Source of the DNA: Hoplostethus atlanticus
Taxonomy: Eukaryota > Chordata > Actinopteri > Trachichthyiformes > Trachichthyidae
Direction of reading: 5' to 3'
DNA: 64,000 bases
NCBI GenBank assembly: GCA_034670405.1
Contig: JAXDDX010000087.1
Location: forward strand, 62,001-126,000
Below, one piece after another: positions 46,831 through 59,858 of this stretch (within the stretch, counting starts at the first letter, position 1; each line of letters opens with the position of its first letter). The notes below the pieces were generated by a model. It was not told the DNA's origin. It did not search any database and saw only the letters and a list, made by a program, of their open reading frames with translations. The position numbers and the translations under genes are program-made.

Positions 46831-48373
46831 GAAACATTCAAAGTAGCATAGCATTTTTGCAGACAAGTTTAAGGTCATTTCACTTTCTAAATGTATTAGT
46901 ATTTCTATAGATGAGTTTACGGGCTGACCTTGCTAGGTGCTTGGAGTGGGATTTGTCTCCATGCTCACATTGGCCTTGCAGTCTCTTTTGGTTGCGTTTT
47001 CTTTTTTTTTATTCCATGTTTATCCAGGCGACTTGACTAAGAGGGCAGTGCTATTTACAGCAATAGCCTGGGGAGTATATTTGCAGGGGGCTACACCTAT
47101 TTCCCAACAACATACAATTTCATACCTGCGAGCTGTCCAGTACAAAACTACTGAGTCTTGTATATTGAATTTCCCATTGAGCAGCTCAGGAGGAGGGTTG
47201 TGCATGCCTTGCTTGGGAGCACTTTGATAGAAGATGTTCACAGACAAAAGAGCCCTTCTCAATTACATCCCTTCCAAAACATTTACTAGCCTATCCAGGG
47301 ATTCAAACTAGCAGCCATCTGGTCACAGAGTGGCATCTATAACCATTAAGCATGTCCTACTCCCATCCTACTCCAGTACTGTTCTAAAATTTATAGAAGT
47401 AAAATGACTGGTGTTGAGGTAAAGGAAATGTAATTTAAAATATAATCTGAATCTTTTTTATAAAAGATAACATATGATCTTTCCCACGCAATGCAAAAGG
47501 GGCGGGACAACAACAGAGAGTTGGACCTAGATTTAAATTAAAAAAACTCAAATAAAGTCCATACATACATACAAACATATTTCAGTAAAAGAAAAATGAC
47601 TAACTTCAAAAAATACTCCAAAATAAAGTGCAAGTGTTTTTGTGGACTTGCATTTTTGGAGTTACTCGATTGCAGTAACGAGAGTAAAAATCACTCGTTA
47701 CTTCACACATACTACGACAGTGTGACGTAACCAGCGTTCTGTTTTGACGCCTGTTATTTTCATGGTGTGTCAACCATTAATGCGTTACACCTCAGTGGCT
47801 ACGGGAAAAGACATACTGATACATTCTTATGTCTCCTTCCTTTTGGCTGATTTCTCAACTTGGTTGTGCATGTTGGGGTCAGCTGTGCCCTTTAGCATGA
47901 CTTGTTCTTTCTGCCTCCACAATGGGTCACTGTGTCTCTGCCTTTGGCTTGCGGATGAGTCAGTGTGTACTTGTGCATACTCAAGTGACATACACTGCTT
48001 GTAGGTGCGCACACACACATATATATATATCCGCACACAAATATCTGCACAGACACACACCTATACACACACACAATGCAGTGGTACACACACACACACA
48101 CACCTCCCATGTGTGTTCAAAGCCCTACCATGCTCAGACCTATTCAACCTCCACGAAAGAAAGCAGACCTTAGAAATAGACAGTCGCTCACAACTTTAAT
48201 ATATTGTGTCATTTTCCATTTGTGCTCCTAACGCAGACGTCCTCAATTACACACAGAGTGCCCCACAGTTTAAGATCTAAAAATATATCCAATCCCCTTC
48301 TTGCTGTCACAAAAACTAGTCAGAACAAAATGCCACATAAAAGTACAAAATCCAGATTTTTCCAAAATCTTAC

Positions 48374-48690
48374 CCCCAAGCAGCACCGGAGCAGCAACCA
48401 TCCGGGTTAAAGATCAGTCCTTCCCTGAGCTACTGCTGCTAGATTCTGCAGGCTGCTTACTGGCTGCCGAGTAGAAAAGACTCCCATGGCAGAGTACATA
48501 CTACGCTAGGCTGCCCCCTCCTCCTCCTACTACCCCCCCACCCCCCCCCTCCCTCCCCCATCCTCTCCTTCTCCTCCTCCTCCTCCTCCTCCTGTTGGTA
48601 AACACAGCAGCCTGGAGCAGCAGCAGCCCTGCCATGTGACCTCCTCTTGCTCTCCAGCAAATCAAAGGAGACCCTGCTTGAAGGCACAAA
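48374..48690 (-). other. candidate rasgrp3 non-coding first exon and promoter region
   Basis: On the minus strand a GC-rich, GGA/CCT-repeat segment (pyrimidine run on + at about 48510-48593) leads to CTTGGGG|GTAAGAT, a strong donor at 48373. An upstream exon is required because coding exon 1 begins at an acceptor 9 nt before the ATG. This is the most exon-like segment I saw upstream, but no transcript evidence is available. Several short upstream ATGs are present. The outer boundary is approximate. Confidence 0.35.
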
Positions 48691-48729
48691 TACACACACA
48701 ACACACACACACACATATTTGTCTTATTC

Positions 48730-49060
48730 TACTTGTGATACCATTGATTACATTCATTCCCAAAATCCTACCCCTAACTAACCCTAAACCTAGGTGCTAC
48801 GTGTGGTTTTCAATATAATAATACATATATATATAATAATATAATATTATTAAACAAATAATAAACAAATCTGGACGGTTTGAGAGGCCAGTTATGGTCT
48901 TGTGTGCTGCCTCAAAGTGAATGTGGTGATGATCTATTGATGTTAAATGATACACCTTTAATTCTCACTACTGCACGCCTAACCTCAACCCTTATCCCAA
49001 CCTAGGACTGACCAAAAGGACCCCACTTTGCAAAGATGCCCTCACTCTGGTCTAAAGCTG
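48730..49060 (-). repeat. TTAGG-like track and GTGAGGACATTT repeat, reverse copies
   Basis: CCCCTAACTAACCCTAAACC (48770) and CCTAACCTCAACCCTTATCC (48978) lead to GATGCCCTCACTCTGG. Inverted relatives of 36535-36735. Confidence 0.5.
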
Positions 49061-49081
49061 AAACTGGTTCACAAGTACAAG

Positions 49082-49082
<1 letters not shown>

Positions 49083-49121
<39 letters not shown>
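49083..49121. repeat. (CA)n microsatellite
   Basis: Pure CA tract, about 39 bp. A (TG) tract follows about 140 bp downstream in inverted sense. Confidence 0.95.
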
Positions 49122-49123
<2 letters not shown>

Positions 49124-49255
49124 ATAGATACCAGAGCAACAATGAATGTGATGTCCAGACCAGACACGTTCATGTGTAGAAATAAAAAACAGAGTAGTCT
49201 TCTGCTGCTGCAGACAGATGCTCAGAGAACTAGCAGCAGGGCTGAATCAGATGGC

Positions 49256-49258
<3 letters not shown>

Positions 49259-49303
<45 letters not shown>
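49259..49303. repeat. (TG)n microsatellite
   Basis: Pure TG tract of about 45 bp, able to pair with the CA tract at 49083-49121. Confidence 0.95.
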
Positions 49304-49305
<2 letters not shown>

Positions 49306-49309
49306 ATGT

Positions 49310-51110
49310 ATCCCTGATCAGTGAGCAGATATCAGCCTTCAGTCTCCCGTTTGTCTCACCTACTGTACTACATTAACTTCTAATGCTAGCAGTAAATAAC
49401 AGATACGTATGTACATTTCAACATTAAACATTCACATTCTAATTTCTCAGATTTGATTCCCCAGAAAAAAAAGCCCTTCTAGTAGACTGGTAAATTGTGC
49501 ATCAAATTCAGCTGGGGGCAAATAAGAATGAAAGAATCTATCTCTAGAAATCTCAGAGGTTTATTAGAATGCAGTGCTGTGTTTATGGGTCATATCACAA
49601 TGAATTCTCCCTCACAATGATATAACAAACTGATGTTGGTTATCTTGTTTCATTTATGGCTGTTTTTTCACTGTTTTTAATCATGTTAAACAATGTCACT
49701 GTTTTTATAAAACACTTTGTTACATTGTATGAAATGTGCTATATAAATAAAATGCAATTTTGATAATCGATTTGATTGTTTGTTTTTTTGTTTGTTTGTT
49801 TGTGTGTTCATCATCGCTATCCCCGACACTACTGATTGGATTATATTAGAAACCTGGTAAAATGATACAGTGCATCTCACCACTGCAATAATTTGTTTGT
49901 TTGTTTGTTTGTTTGTCCATCATAGGCGTTATCTCAGACACCACTGATTGGATTATGTTGCCACTTGAGCGAATGATGCATCTCGTCACTGTGTTCTGGT
50001 GCTTCTTACAATTGTGTTGCTTAAATTGTTAAAACAAGGTGACATATTTGGTGCTGCATCATTCTTTTATTTTGAAAATAAAAGAACTAGAGCTCTGACT
50101 CAGGTGGTCTTTGAGGTTTTAGCGTGTCAGCCATTGTCATGACACTGGCGGTCTTGAGTAGAGTGGGGTCGACTCCAGCTGCTCCACTCCAGAACACTTT
50201 AGAGTTGCACAACATGTTATATATAGCTGCTGTCAGGCGTAAACCTTGTATCTCCCAAAAGTCATTTTCAAGGAACTAAGGAAAACTGCCTGATTTTCTC
50301 ATTCAAGTCAATGAATTATAGAATGATTGCAATTAGAATAGACTAGGTTGTATACTGTATATGTGCATTATATTGCACAGTAACAAGTTGCGTCCAGTGA
50401 ACTCAACACATAGGGGAGTTACAACTGGTAGGGCATAATTTTGGCACAGTGTTGATATCAAAAACTTTCCATAACCATTCCATGACCTCAAAATCCCCTG
50501 TCGTCTGACCACTTTTATCCACAGTCAAATAACGACAAGTAAGAATAAAAGCTTTCGGTACACTTTAGACATGAAGGTTACTTGAAAGATATGTTTCTAG
50601 CAATTTTCATAACCCACCCCAAAATACAGGTCAAATTTAATTGTATTTAATGTAATGTTCACAAACATTACCAAAGTAAAAGCTTCTGCTTAAGTGTAAT
50701 ATACTTTGTAATGAAAAGCTCCGTCAATCAATTTAACATCCAATGAATTGAATGAATCAAAACATAGTCACACAAGGCAACAGTAAATATGTCGTCCCCC
50801 ATGATGATAAAGGACGCAGTCCCCCTCTGGGCCAATCAGTAACAAATATACCTTGTTTTAACCTGTAATTGAGCCAATCTATGTAATATGGAAACTACGC
50901 AGGGGTGAGATGCATCAATCCCAGAGTGTGACCGAAAAAGTGACGAATGAATGTATGGAGGTAGTATTGACGTGACAGTCTTTCAACTAATGAAGCTATA
51001 GCCAAAGGTCAATCAGGAAAACTACTTCACTCTTTATCTAGTTTTATGGTTTTGTTGCTTCACTTCCTGCCTCTTGAATTAATAGATATGTTTTTTCAAC
51101 ATTATTTTTG
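49310..51110. other. no gene recognised
   Basis: AT-rich sequence with (GTTT)n-like runs at 49780-49800 and 49890-49915. Two stretches (49805-49870, 49910-49990) share ATCGCTATCC/ACTGATTGGATTAT and may be an old duplication. Confidence 0.45.
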
Positions 51111-51114
51111 GGGT

Positions 51115-51420
51115 ATTTTTGCTTTTATTAGATAGTTGAAGGTCGAGGGAGGTAAAGTTAAAGATCCCAGGTTGGATTCAAACAGGACATCGCAGTTACA
51201 TGGTACGCGCATTAACTAACTGTTTTTGTTTTTAGCATTTTTAACCTTTATTGGATATATTTGAGAGTAGAGATAGACAGGATGGAGTGAGGGAGGATGA
51301 AGGGGGATGACATGAGACAAAGGTTCAAACCCAGGGTGTCGCGGTGACATGTTTGTAACGTGTCGGTGTCGGTGACGTGTCAGTGATGTGTCGATGATGT
51401 GGTACGCACCTTAGAATATG
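51115..51420 (-). repeat. two SINE fragments in tandem (reverse)
   Basis: 51115-51215 and 51235-51420 each carry, on minus, a B-box-like element (GGTTTGAACCTTTG in the second) and an AATAAAGGTTAAAAATGC-type tail. The second has short GTGTCGGTGACGTGTCAGTG tandem repeats. Confidence 0.55.
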
Positions 51421-51977
51421 GAAAATAAACACCTTATTTTGAAGTTCAGTTTGAACATTATCCATTTATCCAGTCTCATATGACAAACACTCTGTGTGGA
51501 TATACATAGCTAGAATGTTCTATAGATGCTGTTATTGTTAATTGTTAATTATATATCTGTGTAAGTCACAAGTTTATGAACAAATTATACAGTTGGAATT
51601 TTTTTTTCCAGGAATCATTAACACACTGATTAATATAGAGAATCTCTATCACTAACACACTGTGGTTTTGTGTGTGTTTGTGCATGTGCTTGCTTGCTTG
51701 TGACATTATAGTCCTACTATACTTTCCGAATGGACATGTGGCCAAGCTAATGGAGTCATTTTCTTTGATTATATTGGTGTCTGTGACATTATGAGCCATT
51801 ATGTTAGCAGGGGCAGAGATGTAACCGATGGAGAGAGCCAGAGACAGTGATGTAAATTTGATGCGTCATCGGCAGGTCACGGTGACACGGCAAAACCACA
51901 CTCAGTTTGATCCCTAAACCTTCCCATGGATATAAGCAAAGGGGCGCAGGTTTGATTTCAACTTTGTCACTCTGGAT

Positions 51978-52809
51978 TACAGTTTTTTTCGATTGCTTTG
52001 ACTCAATTTGCACAACAGAGTTTCAATGTGCAAAACTCAAAATGCAAAGTGCCAAACTGACTTTCAAAATTCATACTCTAAGACACTACATCCTATGCTG
52101 ACATACAAAGTGCCAAACTCTAAATCATCTGCTCCATCCTCAGAGTACAGCCACCTAACATTACAACAATGTTCAAATGCTTATTACTACAAAGCAGATC
52201 ACTGAATCAATTCAACAGGTGTTTGTAGTCATGTCTCATCACTTCCAGCAACCTTGCCCAGGTGAGTAGCATTGCAACACAATTGATAATCTCATCACCA
52301 CTACATAAAAGGCTGCTTAGAAACCTGAATGGCAGTTTCTGATAACATGTAGCAGGCTGATGAGGTTGGCAATGAAGGACGGGGTTGTCGATGGGGTCGC
52401 GGTCATGGCCAAGCAGTCAGAAGGCATGCAGTTGTGCCAAATAAAATTTGAGAGGTCTAGGAAGAAAATTTTACCAACGCTGCCTTGCAAATGAAGATAT
52501 CAGATGCGACGTACATGAAATTCTGTGGCCAAATGCAGCAGAGAGGCAAAATGCTGCTTAAGCACTGAAATGCATTTATGTTTTTTTTTTTTTTTACTGT
52601 AAAGTTTTTTGTTACTGTAACTGTTGTTTTTGTTTTTACTGTAAAAAACTTTTGCATAGAATATTCTCTCATTTGACACTGGTATTTATATTTTGCATGC
52701 TATATTAGATTTTGAACCCAAAATGAGCAGTATAGCATTCTGTGTTAAGAGTTTTGCACATTGAAACTCTGTTGTGCAAATTGAGTCAAAGCAATCGAAA
52801 AAAACTGTA
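51978..52809 (+). mobile_element. TA-flanked TIR element P, copy A
   Basis: Ends TACAGTTTTTTTCGATTGCT and its inverse, with inverted similarity over about 60 bp (TTTGACTCAATTTGCACAAC, AGAGTTTCAAT). TA at both edges suggests a Tc1/mariner-type target. The 832 bp encode nothing recognisable. Confidence 0.8.
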
Positions 52810-53129
52810 ACTGATTAATCTGTTTAAAAATCTGTCAGAATGATTGATTGTTTTTCACTGGTGTAACCTCAACTGTTAACCAAGCTAGCCGAATGGAGAT
52901 TGACTCTTGTGTTAATACCCTACTTTCGATTGGCAGAGCTGACGGAGGGCATGGTGCTAGTGTTTTTATATATCACACAAGAGCTGACTATTATTAGGAC
53001 TCACATACCCAGTGTTAGTGATGTGGCAGGAACAAGGTATATTTGTGGAGCTTTACCTCAAAACAAATTTGAATGTGTATGTTTTGTGTGTTTGTGTGTT
53101 TTTGCTTACATCTATAGGTGTGCATTCGG

Positions 53130-53345
53130 GGGAAGATGGGGCACACATCAGCTAGATCTTTCCCAGGAAATAGGAAACAGGAAATTATGTGTTTTACCTT
53201 TCAGTAAGCAACAGCAGTTTGTGTGGAATAAGTAGAAGAATAACTGGGTAGTTAGCATGACCACCGATAGCCACCATGGCTGAACCAAGAAAGAACAGAG
53301 TGCCACCTACAGAAACTCAAACCAGAACCCAGAGAGAGGCAATTG
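53130..53345 (+). repeat. interspersed repeat family X, copy 3
   Basis: Contains AGAATAACTGGGTAGTTAGC and CCACCATGGCTGAACCAAGA, then CCACCTACAGAAACTCAAAC, matching 24540-24640. Confidence 0.65.
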
Positions 53346-53621
53346 CCTCTGAGCTAAAACTAGCGTTCTAAGATAAAAGCAATGACCGCTTATCACCAAA
53401 GGTGTCGCCAAAAAGAAAGACAAGCATCTCGTTGATTCTTTCTTTCATGGGATTACTGTATTTCACATTGACCAGTAATTCTAGTACCTGCCTACTTTTC
53501 TCATGATAAATAACTGTTGTTTCAATTTTGCTGATGAAGTGAGGAAAAACAGAGCTGCATTTAAGCTGTGACGACTACGTCCATAATTTGCCACCACCAG
53601 TGTGATTTGCTGCCCAGGGTT

Positions 53622-55731
53622 TACAGTTTTTTTCGATTGCTTTGACTCAATTTGCACAACAGAGTTTCAATTTGCAAAACTCTTAACACAGAATGCTATA
53701 CTGCTCACTTTGGGTTCAAAATCTATATAGCATGCAAAATATAAATACCAGTGTCAAATGAGAGAATATTACAGTTTTTTACAATCGTTTTCACACTTGT
53801 CTCAATACCATGTCCACTTTTTCAAAACACTCAACACATTCACCATATCAGTAGACTATGTGAACTAAACTGTGTATACTTTTGCATTGCTTCGATACAA
53901 AAGGCATTCAATCACCACTTCTTCCAAAATTCATGAATACCTCTCTCAGTGTTCACCACCAGCAAGATTCTGTACAACTACAGCAAATTTTGCAGACATT
54001 TAGATACTCTGTTCAAAACAGTTAACTTTCAGTTCAAAACCCAACAAAATTCTGATCACTGTGGATGGAAATATGTTGCATTTTGACAGACAAATGAAAC
54101 TATACGCTTGAAATACGTAAAACAGATTATTCTGATTTTAGCAGAAAGTTTATTCACTTTATTTAGTTTTTTTGTTTGCAGCCTTGTTACCATCTATACA
54201 AAAGTGGTCATACTTGCATTGAAATGTGCATGTATATAGGGAAAATATTGCTATTTGGTATTTTTTGTTATTGATTGTAATGTATTTTGAGTAATTGATT
54301 GTATTGTATTTTTCTTTTCTGAACTACAGTATATTGCACTGTGAGAACAAATGGCAAAATATAGTAAACCCCCTGAAGAATACTGTTGCTTTTGTGATTT
54401 GTTTCTTTATCATATATTGTTTTACATTACACAGTAAAGATTGTTATTCTGGGTTTCCAATACAGTAAAACATTCATTCATTTACAGTTTACTGTAAATT
54501 TACCACACTCAGTCATGACATATATTGTGAGAGGCAAACCAACAGATCAAAAGTTTCTTTAGCTGCTTGGCTTGAAATATTTGTGGATGCAAAAATAGAG
54601 GAAAGGGAAACACATAATATATGTATTTTGCAATGCTCCAAGTTGTTTGTGTTTTTTAGTTCATTGTACATTGAGTGACAAAGTAGTCTTATGGGAGAAA
54701 GCATATGCTATAGTTACGGCAGCATGAGTCACTTTTGGGTGAAATATGAAGTGTTTTGGTGGTTGAAGTGCATTTTGCACCAAAGGTTAACTGATGTGCT
54801 CAGGTGCGTGTTTCAAAAGAGTTTTGAAGAAGTGGACATGGTATTGAGACAAGTGTGAAAATGATTGTAAAAAACTGTATATGCAAAAGTTTATCATAGC
54901 ACCAGAACATTGGATATGTTCATCGTTGAAGTTTAATCATTGGTGCATTTTCAAATACAATGGCCATTATCAAATAATGCTGTCAAACACTAAATAATTG
55001 TCATCAAAAAAGACTATGCAAGGGTCATTTCCTCCTAAGTACTTCAAATGAAGTACAGCAAGCATCCCCTGTGATCCCCTGTGATAGACTGAGGTATATA
55101 TATATATAGCTTGTGTTTTTATGGAAGACAAACAAAATATTAGATTACAGTAGATTACTGTATATGAAAGAAATCATACAGTAATGCAGTAAACTCAACT
55201 GAATTTTACAGTAAAAACAAAAACAACAGTAAAAGCAAAAACAACACTAAAAGCAAAAATTACAGTAACAAAAAACAAAACAAATGCATTTCACTGCTTA
55301 AGCAGCATTTTGCCTCTCTGCTGCATTTGGCCACAGAATCGGCCTCATCGGCCTGCTCCATGTTGTCAGAAACTGCCATTCAGGGTTCTAAGCAGCCTTT
55401 TATGTAGTGGTGAAGAGATTATCAATTGTGTTGCAATGCTACTAACCTGGGCAAGGTTGCTGGAAGTGATGAGACATGACAACAAACGCCTGTTGAATTG
55501 ATTTAGTGACCTGTGTTTGTAGTAATAAGCATTTGAACATTGTTGTAATGTTAGGTGGCTGTACTCTGAGGATGGAGCATATGATTTAGAGTTTGGCACT
55601 TTGTATGTCAGCATAGAATGTAGTGTCTTAGAGTATGAATTTTGAAAGTCAGTTTGGCACTTTGCATTTTGAGTTTTGTACATTGAAATTCTGCTGTGCA
55701 AAATGAGTCAAAGCAATCGAAAAAAACTGTA
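53622..55731 (-). mobile_element. TA-flanked TIR element P, copy B, with element Q nested
   Basis: The same family as 51978-52809 in opposite orientation: its left part is the inverse of the right part of copy A, and 55300-55731 is the inverse of 51978-52400. Length is raised by element Q (53770-54879) and about 300 bp of extra sequence at 54890-55200. Confidence 0.8.
53770..54879. mobile_element. TA-flanked TIR element Q nested in P
   Basis: Ends TACAGTTTTTTACAATCGTT and inverse, with inverted similarity over about 55 bp (TTCACACTTGTCTCAATACC). The host sequence matches intact copy A across the junction (AGAGAATAT ... TGCAAAAG). No transposase seen. Confidence 0.8.
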
Positions 55732-56439
55732 AAACAATGAGATGTAAAAACCCAAATAGCATAAAAACTGTTAACTGAATATTACCCAGGTAATATGCAG
55801 GTATATGCAGGTTCAACAGCAACTCAATATGATATTATGGCAGGGCAAAAAAATAATAATATTAAAACAGCTTTGGAAACTGTTTTGAAGAAACAGGGAC
55901 AGGGAAATATATTTTGGTCCCGATGTCACAACACGGCAGCCAGTGGGGATTGCTCATGAAGACCTAAAGGTAACTGCTTTCTGCTATGCACAAATTGCAG
56001 CGAGGCAATTGGAACCCATTCATAAATTTATAGAGGTGGCAACAGAGTCAGATTACCGCTGATCTATTCTGAGCAGTTGCTCCGGTGACGACCAATGAAA
56101 TAACTATGCTAATTAAGTGTTGCTCATTTAACTTGTGCTGCTGCTTGTCCATGGCTATATGCAACTGCAGTGGATTGCGTTCAAAACACAACAGAGCACC
56201 AAGGAAAGACGAAGATGTGAGGCTTTGGGAGATTTTCATGTATTCCTAAAGAAGCGGTTGAATGACTTATAAGGCCTCGTTACAACATACAACAACGTTA
56301 CACAATAAGTTGTTTTTTTTACCATTTAAATTGGTAATGCATGCATTCCTTGTGTTTTTTTACTTTGTCTCCATCTTTGTTGCTAAGCAGTCATTGCTGT
56401 GGTATTTTTGCTCTGCACTTCCCAGAGATCACCTGTCAA

Positions 56440-56665
56440 TCAAACAGTGAGTCCAGTACTGTGACGTCTTTTTCCTTGGATTTTCTGTTTCTGTTTCAGT
56501 TTCAGCCATGGTGGCTATCATTGCTCATGCTAACTACCCAGTTCTTCTACTGTTTATTCTGCAAATGTAAAACGCATCACACCGGTGTTTAGAGCAACAA
56601 ACCATAACGCTTTCATTTATTTAGATGAAAATGTCATGGATTATTACTTCAACATTAATGTAAGT
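56440..56665 (-). repeat. interspersed repeat family X, copy 4
   Basis: On minus it has AGAAGAACTGGGTAGTTAGC and GATAGCCACCATGGCTGAAA, as in copies 1 and 3. Confidence 0.6.
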
Positions 56666-57519
56666 AATACTCAACAGAACAACAACAGAGGAGCAGGTGG
56701 TATTTTTTTTCCACTTCTGTGCACTTTTATGAATCATCTTTGTGAATGCAAATGATCAAATGGGTTGGTGGCGCTGAATAAAAATCCATCAACAATAACA
56801 ACAACTGTCCCAGAAATCCATATTTATGAATGCTGCAGCGTGGCAGCCTCAGCTTCTACTGTCACGCTAAGCCCGCCCGTGAGTTTTTAGAATAATGTGT
56901 CCATTAACCAACATGTGCCCCACCAAAGTGCTCAGTCATTGTAAAATGCTCTAACTAAATGTAAATGTGTGTGTACGTGTGCAAGAGAGTGAGAGACAGA
57001 GTAAGAGAGTGTGTATATGTGTGTCAGCTCAATCAGGTGTTGGCAGTCAGATCCACTGAGCCGGCATCACAGTAAAATGGGCTATCATCTGCATAGAAGG
57101 TGAGCCCAAATGGTGTCGCAACCCCAAGGTTGGGAATCCCAAGGTTAGGGAAAGGGTTAAGGCAACTTTTTGTGCCCCTGGTGGCAAAGTGAAAAAGGAG
57201 GAACTAATCAGTGAAATCAGTTGCTGTAGTGTTTGTTTAGAATGGAAACCTGCACACTATTGGCACTCCATGGCATATGGTAACCTATTCCTGGTCTACA
57301 CTTTTGTACAACAGGATGCTGCTTTTGATAAACTTAAATATCTTCATTCTATTGTTAAAGAGCAAACGCATAACTTCAGTTTACAGAAGAAATCAAATAT
57401 TCATGATGGGCAACCACCTACTTCCTCTTTGTAATTTAATATTGTTGGCCTACTCCATCAAATTTCTTGAAATACAGCAAATGCATCCCCTTCATCACTT
57501 CCTGTCTCCCTCCACCTGA

Positions 57520-58152
57520 GGAGTGTGGAGTACCAAGTGCCGAAGAACCTGGCTGAAACCGAGCTTCTCAACTGCTTCTCTCCCCAGCTGTCTAAGCCCA
57601 CCGCCTGCCTTGCTCCAACGCCATCGACCCCAAATTACATAGCTGAGCTTACTGTCCCTCCTGCTAAGACAACCAGCTCAAACTCTACGATCAGGCCAGC
57701 AAGCTGACTCTCTGCAGTCGACCCCCCAGCCCTCCGAAACAACTCTGGTTCTCAGTGACTATTGTCACGGCCGGCCGGCAAAAAAAAGGGCAGAAAGTTA
57801 TTGTTTTCTTGGTGGGAAGGTTTTAGACATCATGGAGTAATGGAGTAAGTTCCCGATATCCTGAAAAGCCATCCAGATGTTGACAAGGTTGTTGTCCACG
57901 TCAGTGCATCGCTCGTCAGCAGTCAGAATTGCTCAATCGTGTTTTTATCCATCTCGACGTCCTCAAGGGATCCGGGAAGCATGTTTTTTTTTTTATTTCC
58001 GGGCCAATTCCCAAGTCGTTTTAACAGACTCCTGAGCCTCCACACCTGGCTACAGTCAGAATGTAGTGCACATGACATTGTCGTTTATTGATAATTTTAT
58101 TCTCTTCTGGGAGCACCCTAGTTTCTTTAAAAGAGATGTTTTACACCTTAAT
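57520..58152 (+). pseudogene. LINE ORF1 remnant with SGNH-hydrolase (esterase) domain
   Basis: From about 57830, read in shifted frames: a LDIME...PDVDKVVVHV block (SGNH block around the conserved valines), LKGSGKHVF followed by SGPIP, LLSLHTWLQSEC, then FIDNFILFWEHPSFFKRDVL and HLNTVGSKSL. This is the esterase-like ORF1 of fish L2-type LINEs. Frameshifts and stops break it. A mariner-like end adjoins at 58153. Confidence 0.65.
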
Positions 58153-58560
58153 ACAGTGGGGTCCAAAAGTCTGAGTCCATTACCAAGTCCAGTTTTGTTT
58201 AATCATTTATCAAAAAGTAGTGAAACTCAATTGATATTAGAAAATTAAGAAAAAGAAAATGAGAAAATTAAGTTTAAAAAAGTTTGTTAGTATTAGGACA
58301 GACTTAGATCTTAAATAACCTCAAAGATTGCCTCTCTGATAATGCTGGGTGTTCCATAACTTTCTTCAACTTAAGTCTGAAGTGGTTTTCTTTGACCCCT
58401 ACAACTCCATCAACCAGATTCAGAGCAGACTTTAGCTTTTTGGTCAATATTAAACCTGTGGCAAGAAATTTGCCTGTGGAAGTCTGTTGTCAAGGGTTTA
58501 CAGCAATATCTGTTTGCGCACTGCTAGGCGAGTTGGCTTTTTGACTTTTGGCGTTCTTTA
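58153..58560 (+). mobile_element. mariner-like element end
   Basis: Begins at a TA with CAGTGGGGTCCAAAAGTCTG and AGTCCATTACC, a mariner-type terminus. The following sequence has no recognisable transposase and the far end was not found. Confidence 0.5.
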
Positions 58561-59724
58561 ATGTATCATCTCACTTAAAATGCCAGATCTCAAATCATGC
58601 TAAATCATGCTAAAAAAAACAAACACATTCCCCTATGGACATCATACAGACACATGCCCACACCCAAAGCACCAGCAGCCCCACAGAAACACATTTACAA
58701 TTTAAATACATACATTCAGACCATCTGCTCCCACTGTACATATTGCACTGCCCAAATCCCAGACATTCTTAAAAGTTATCATTCCATAGGGGAAAAAAAC
58801 ATGTATTCCACCCTAAGGTGCTCAGAGACCATCACTTTAAGCATGGCCACAACCAAATGGCCAGCTTGGCCTGATCAAACAGAAAATTCTGCAATTCTGC
58901 TTACTACCTTTTTTTCTGCAGAGAATACACAGGTCCAAGGAAAGAACTACCCACACTGAAAGGCTGAGCAAGTGAGTGGATATGGATGAGAAGAAAGCAC
59001 ATTAGCTGGGGAGCACGCTAAGGTAAGTGCAACTTTGGTGTATTGAGCGAAGTTACCCATTGTTTGGCATTGTGTGGTATATGTTTGTTAATGGTTGTAT
59101 ACATTAGGAACGCAGCTGTTGCAGAAACATCTTATCCTGTGTATTGATGAATGCTGTCATACCTTTGTCTTGCTTTTACCATAATAACAAATAAATAAAA
59201 ATAAAAATGAGTGTATACGTTATTCTGATGGAGGATAATTGAGGGAAAATAGATATGAAATCCACTCTGTGAAAAAATGAAATTGACCGACACTCCCCCC
59301 ACAAACGAGGGGGGTTCACGTCTGGGTATTCCCCGGAGTGCGGAGGGAACGTAAACAACGTTTTTGGGGTGTCTACCATTTGCTCTTGGTGTGTCCTATA
59401 GGCGTGGCCAGTGGTTAGCTGGGTTGTGGCCATCAAGGTGAGGCCAGTGAAGTCATTGCAACGGCAACAATGAGAGTACAGTAACATCAGCTAGTGAACG
59501 TCGTAACACAGCATGCAGTCACCTCTCATCTGGGATATATTTCTTACATTCAAATTACAACTGGCTATGCAAGGAAGTGGATCACACAAGATAGATACAC
59601 AGTAATGTGCAAGAAATGTACAGAGTAGGTCTAATGTAGTCGAGGGTATACAAGGTTTACTGGCCTCAGGTGAATAGATAGTTTACCAACCTATTCTGCT
59701 AATTACACATAGATGCTGTAGTTT

Positions 59725-59858
59725 GGCCCCAACAACTCAGTGGGTAGCACATGAGACTCTCAGTCTTAAGGTTGTGGGTTCGATCCTCACCTAGTGTCAC
59801 TTATCAGCTATGTAAGTCACTTTGGATAAGAGTGTCTTCTAAATGACTGTATTGTAGT
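59725..59858 (+). repeat. tRNA-derived SINE with L2-type LINE tail
   Basis: Head GGCCCCAACAACTCAGTGGG (A box), GGTTGTGGGTTCGATCCTCA (B box), then tail GTAAGTCACTTTGGATAAGA and GTGTCTTCTAAATGACTGTA. Same family as 32084-32207. Confidence 0.85.

Larger units (their letters stand above)
42300..48370. other. upstream flank or intron of rasgrp3, no exon recognised
   Basis: No coding exon found. Contains AT-rich stretches (43860-43990), scattered CA/TG repeats and SINE fragments at 46080-46205 and 46560-46830. If the 48.37-48.69 kb first exon is real, this is its first intron. Confidence 0.45.
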
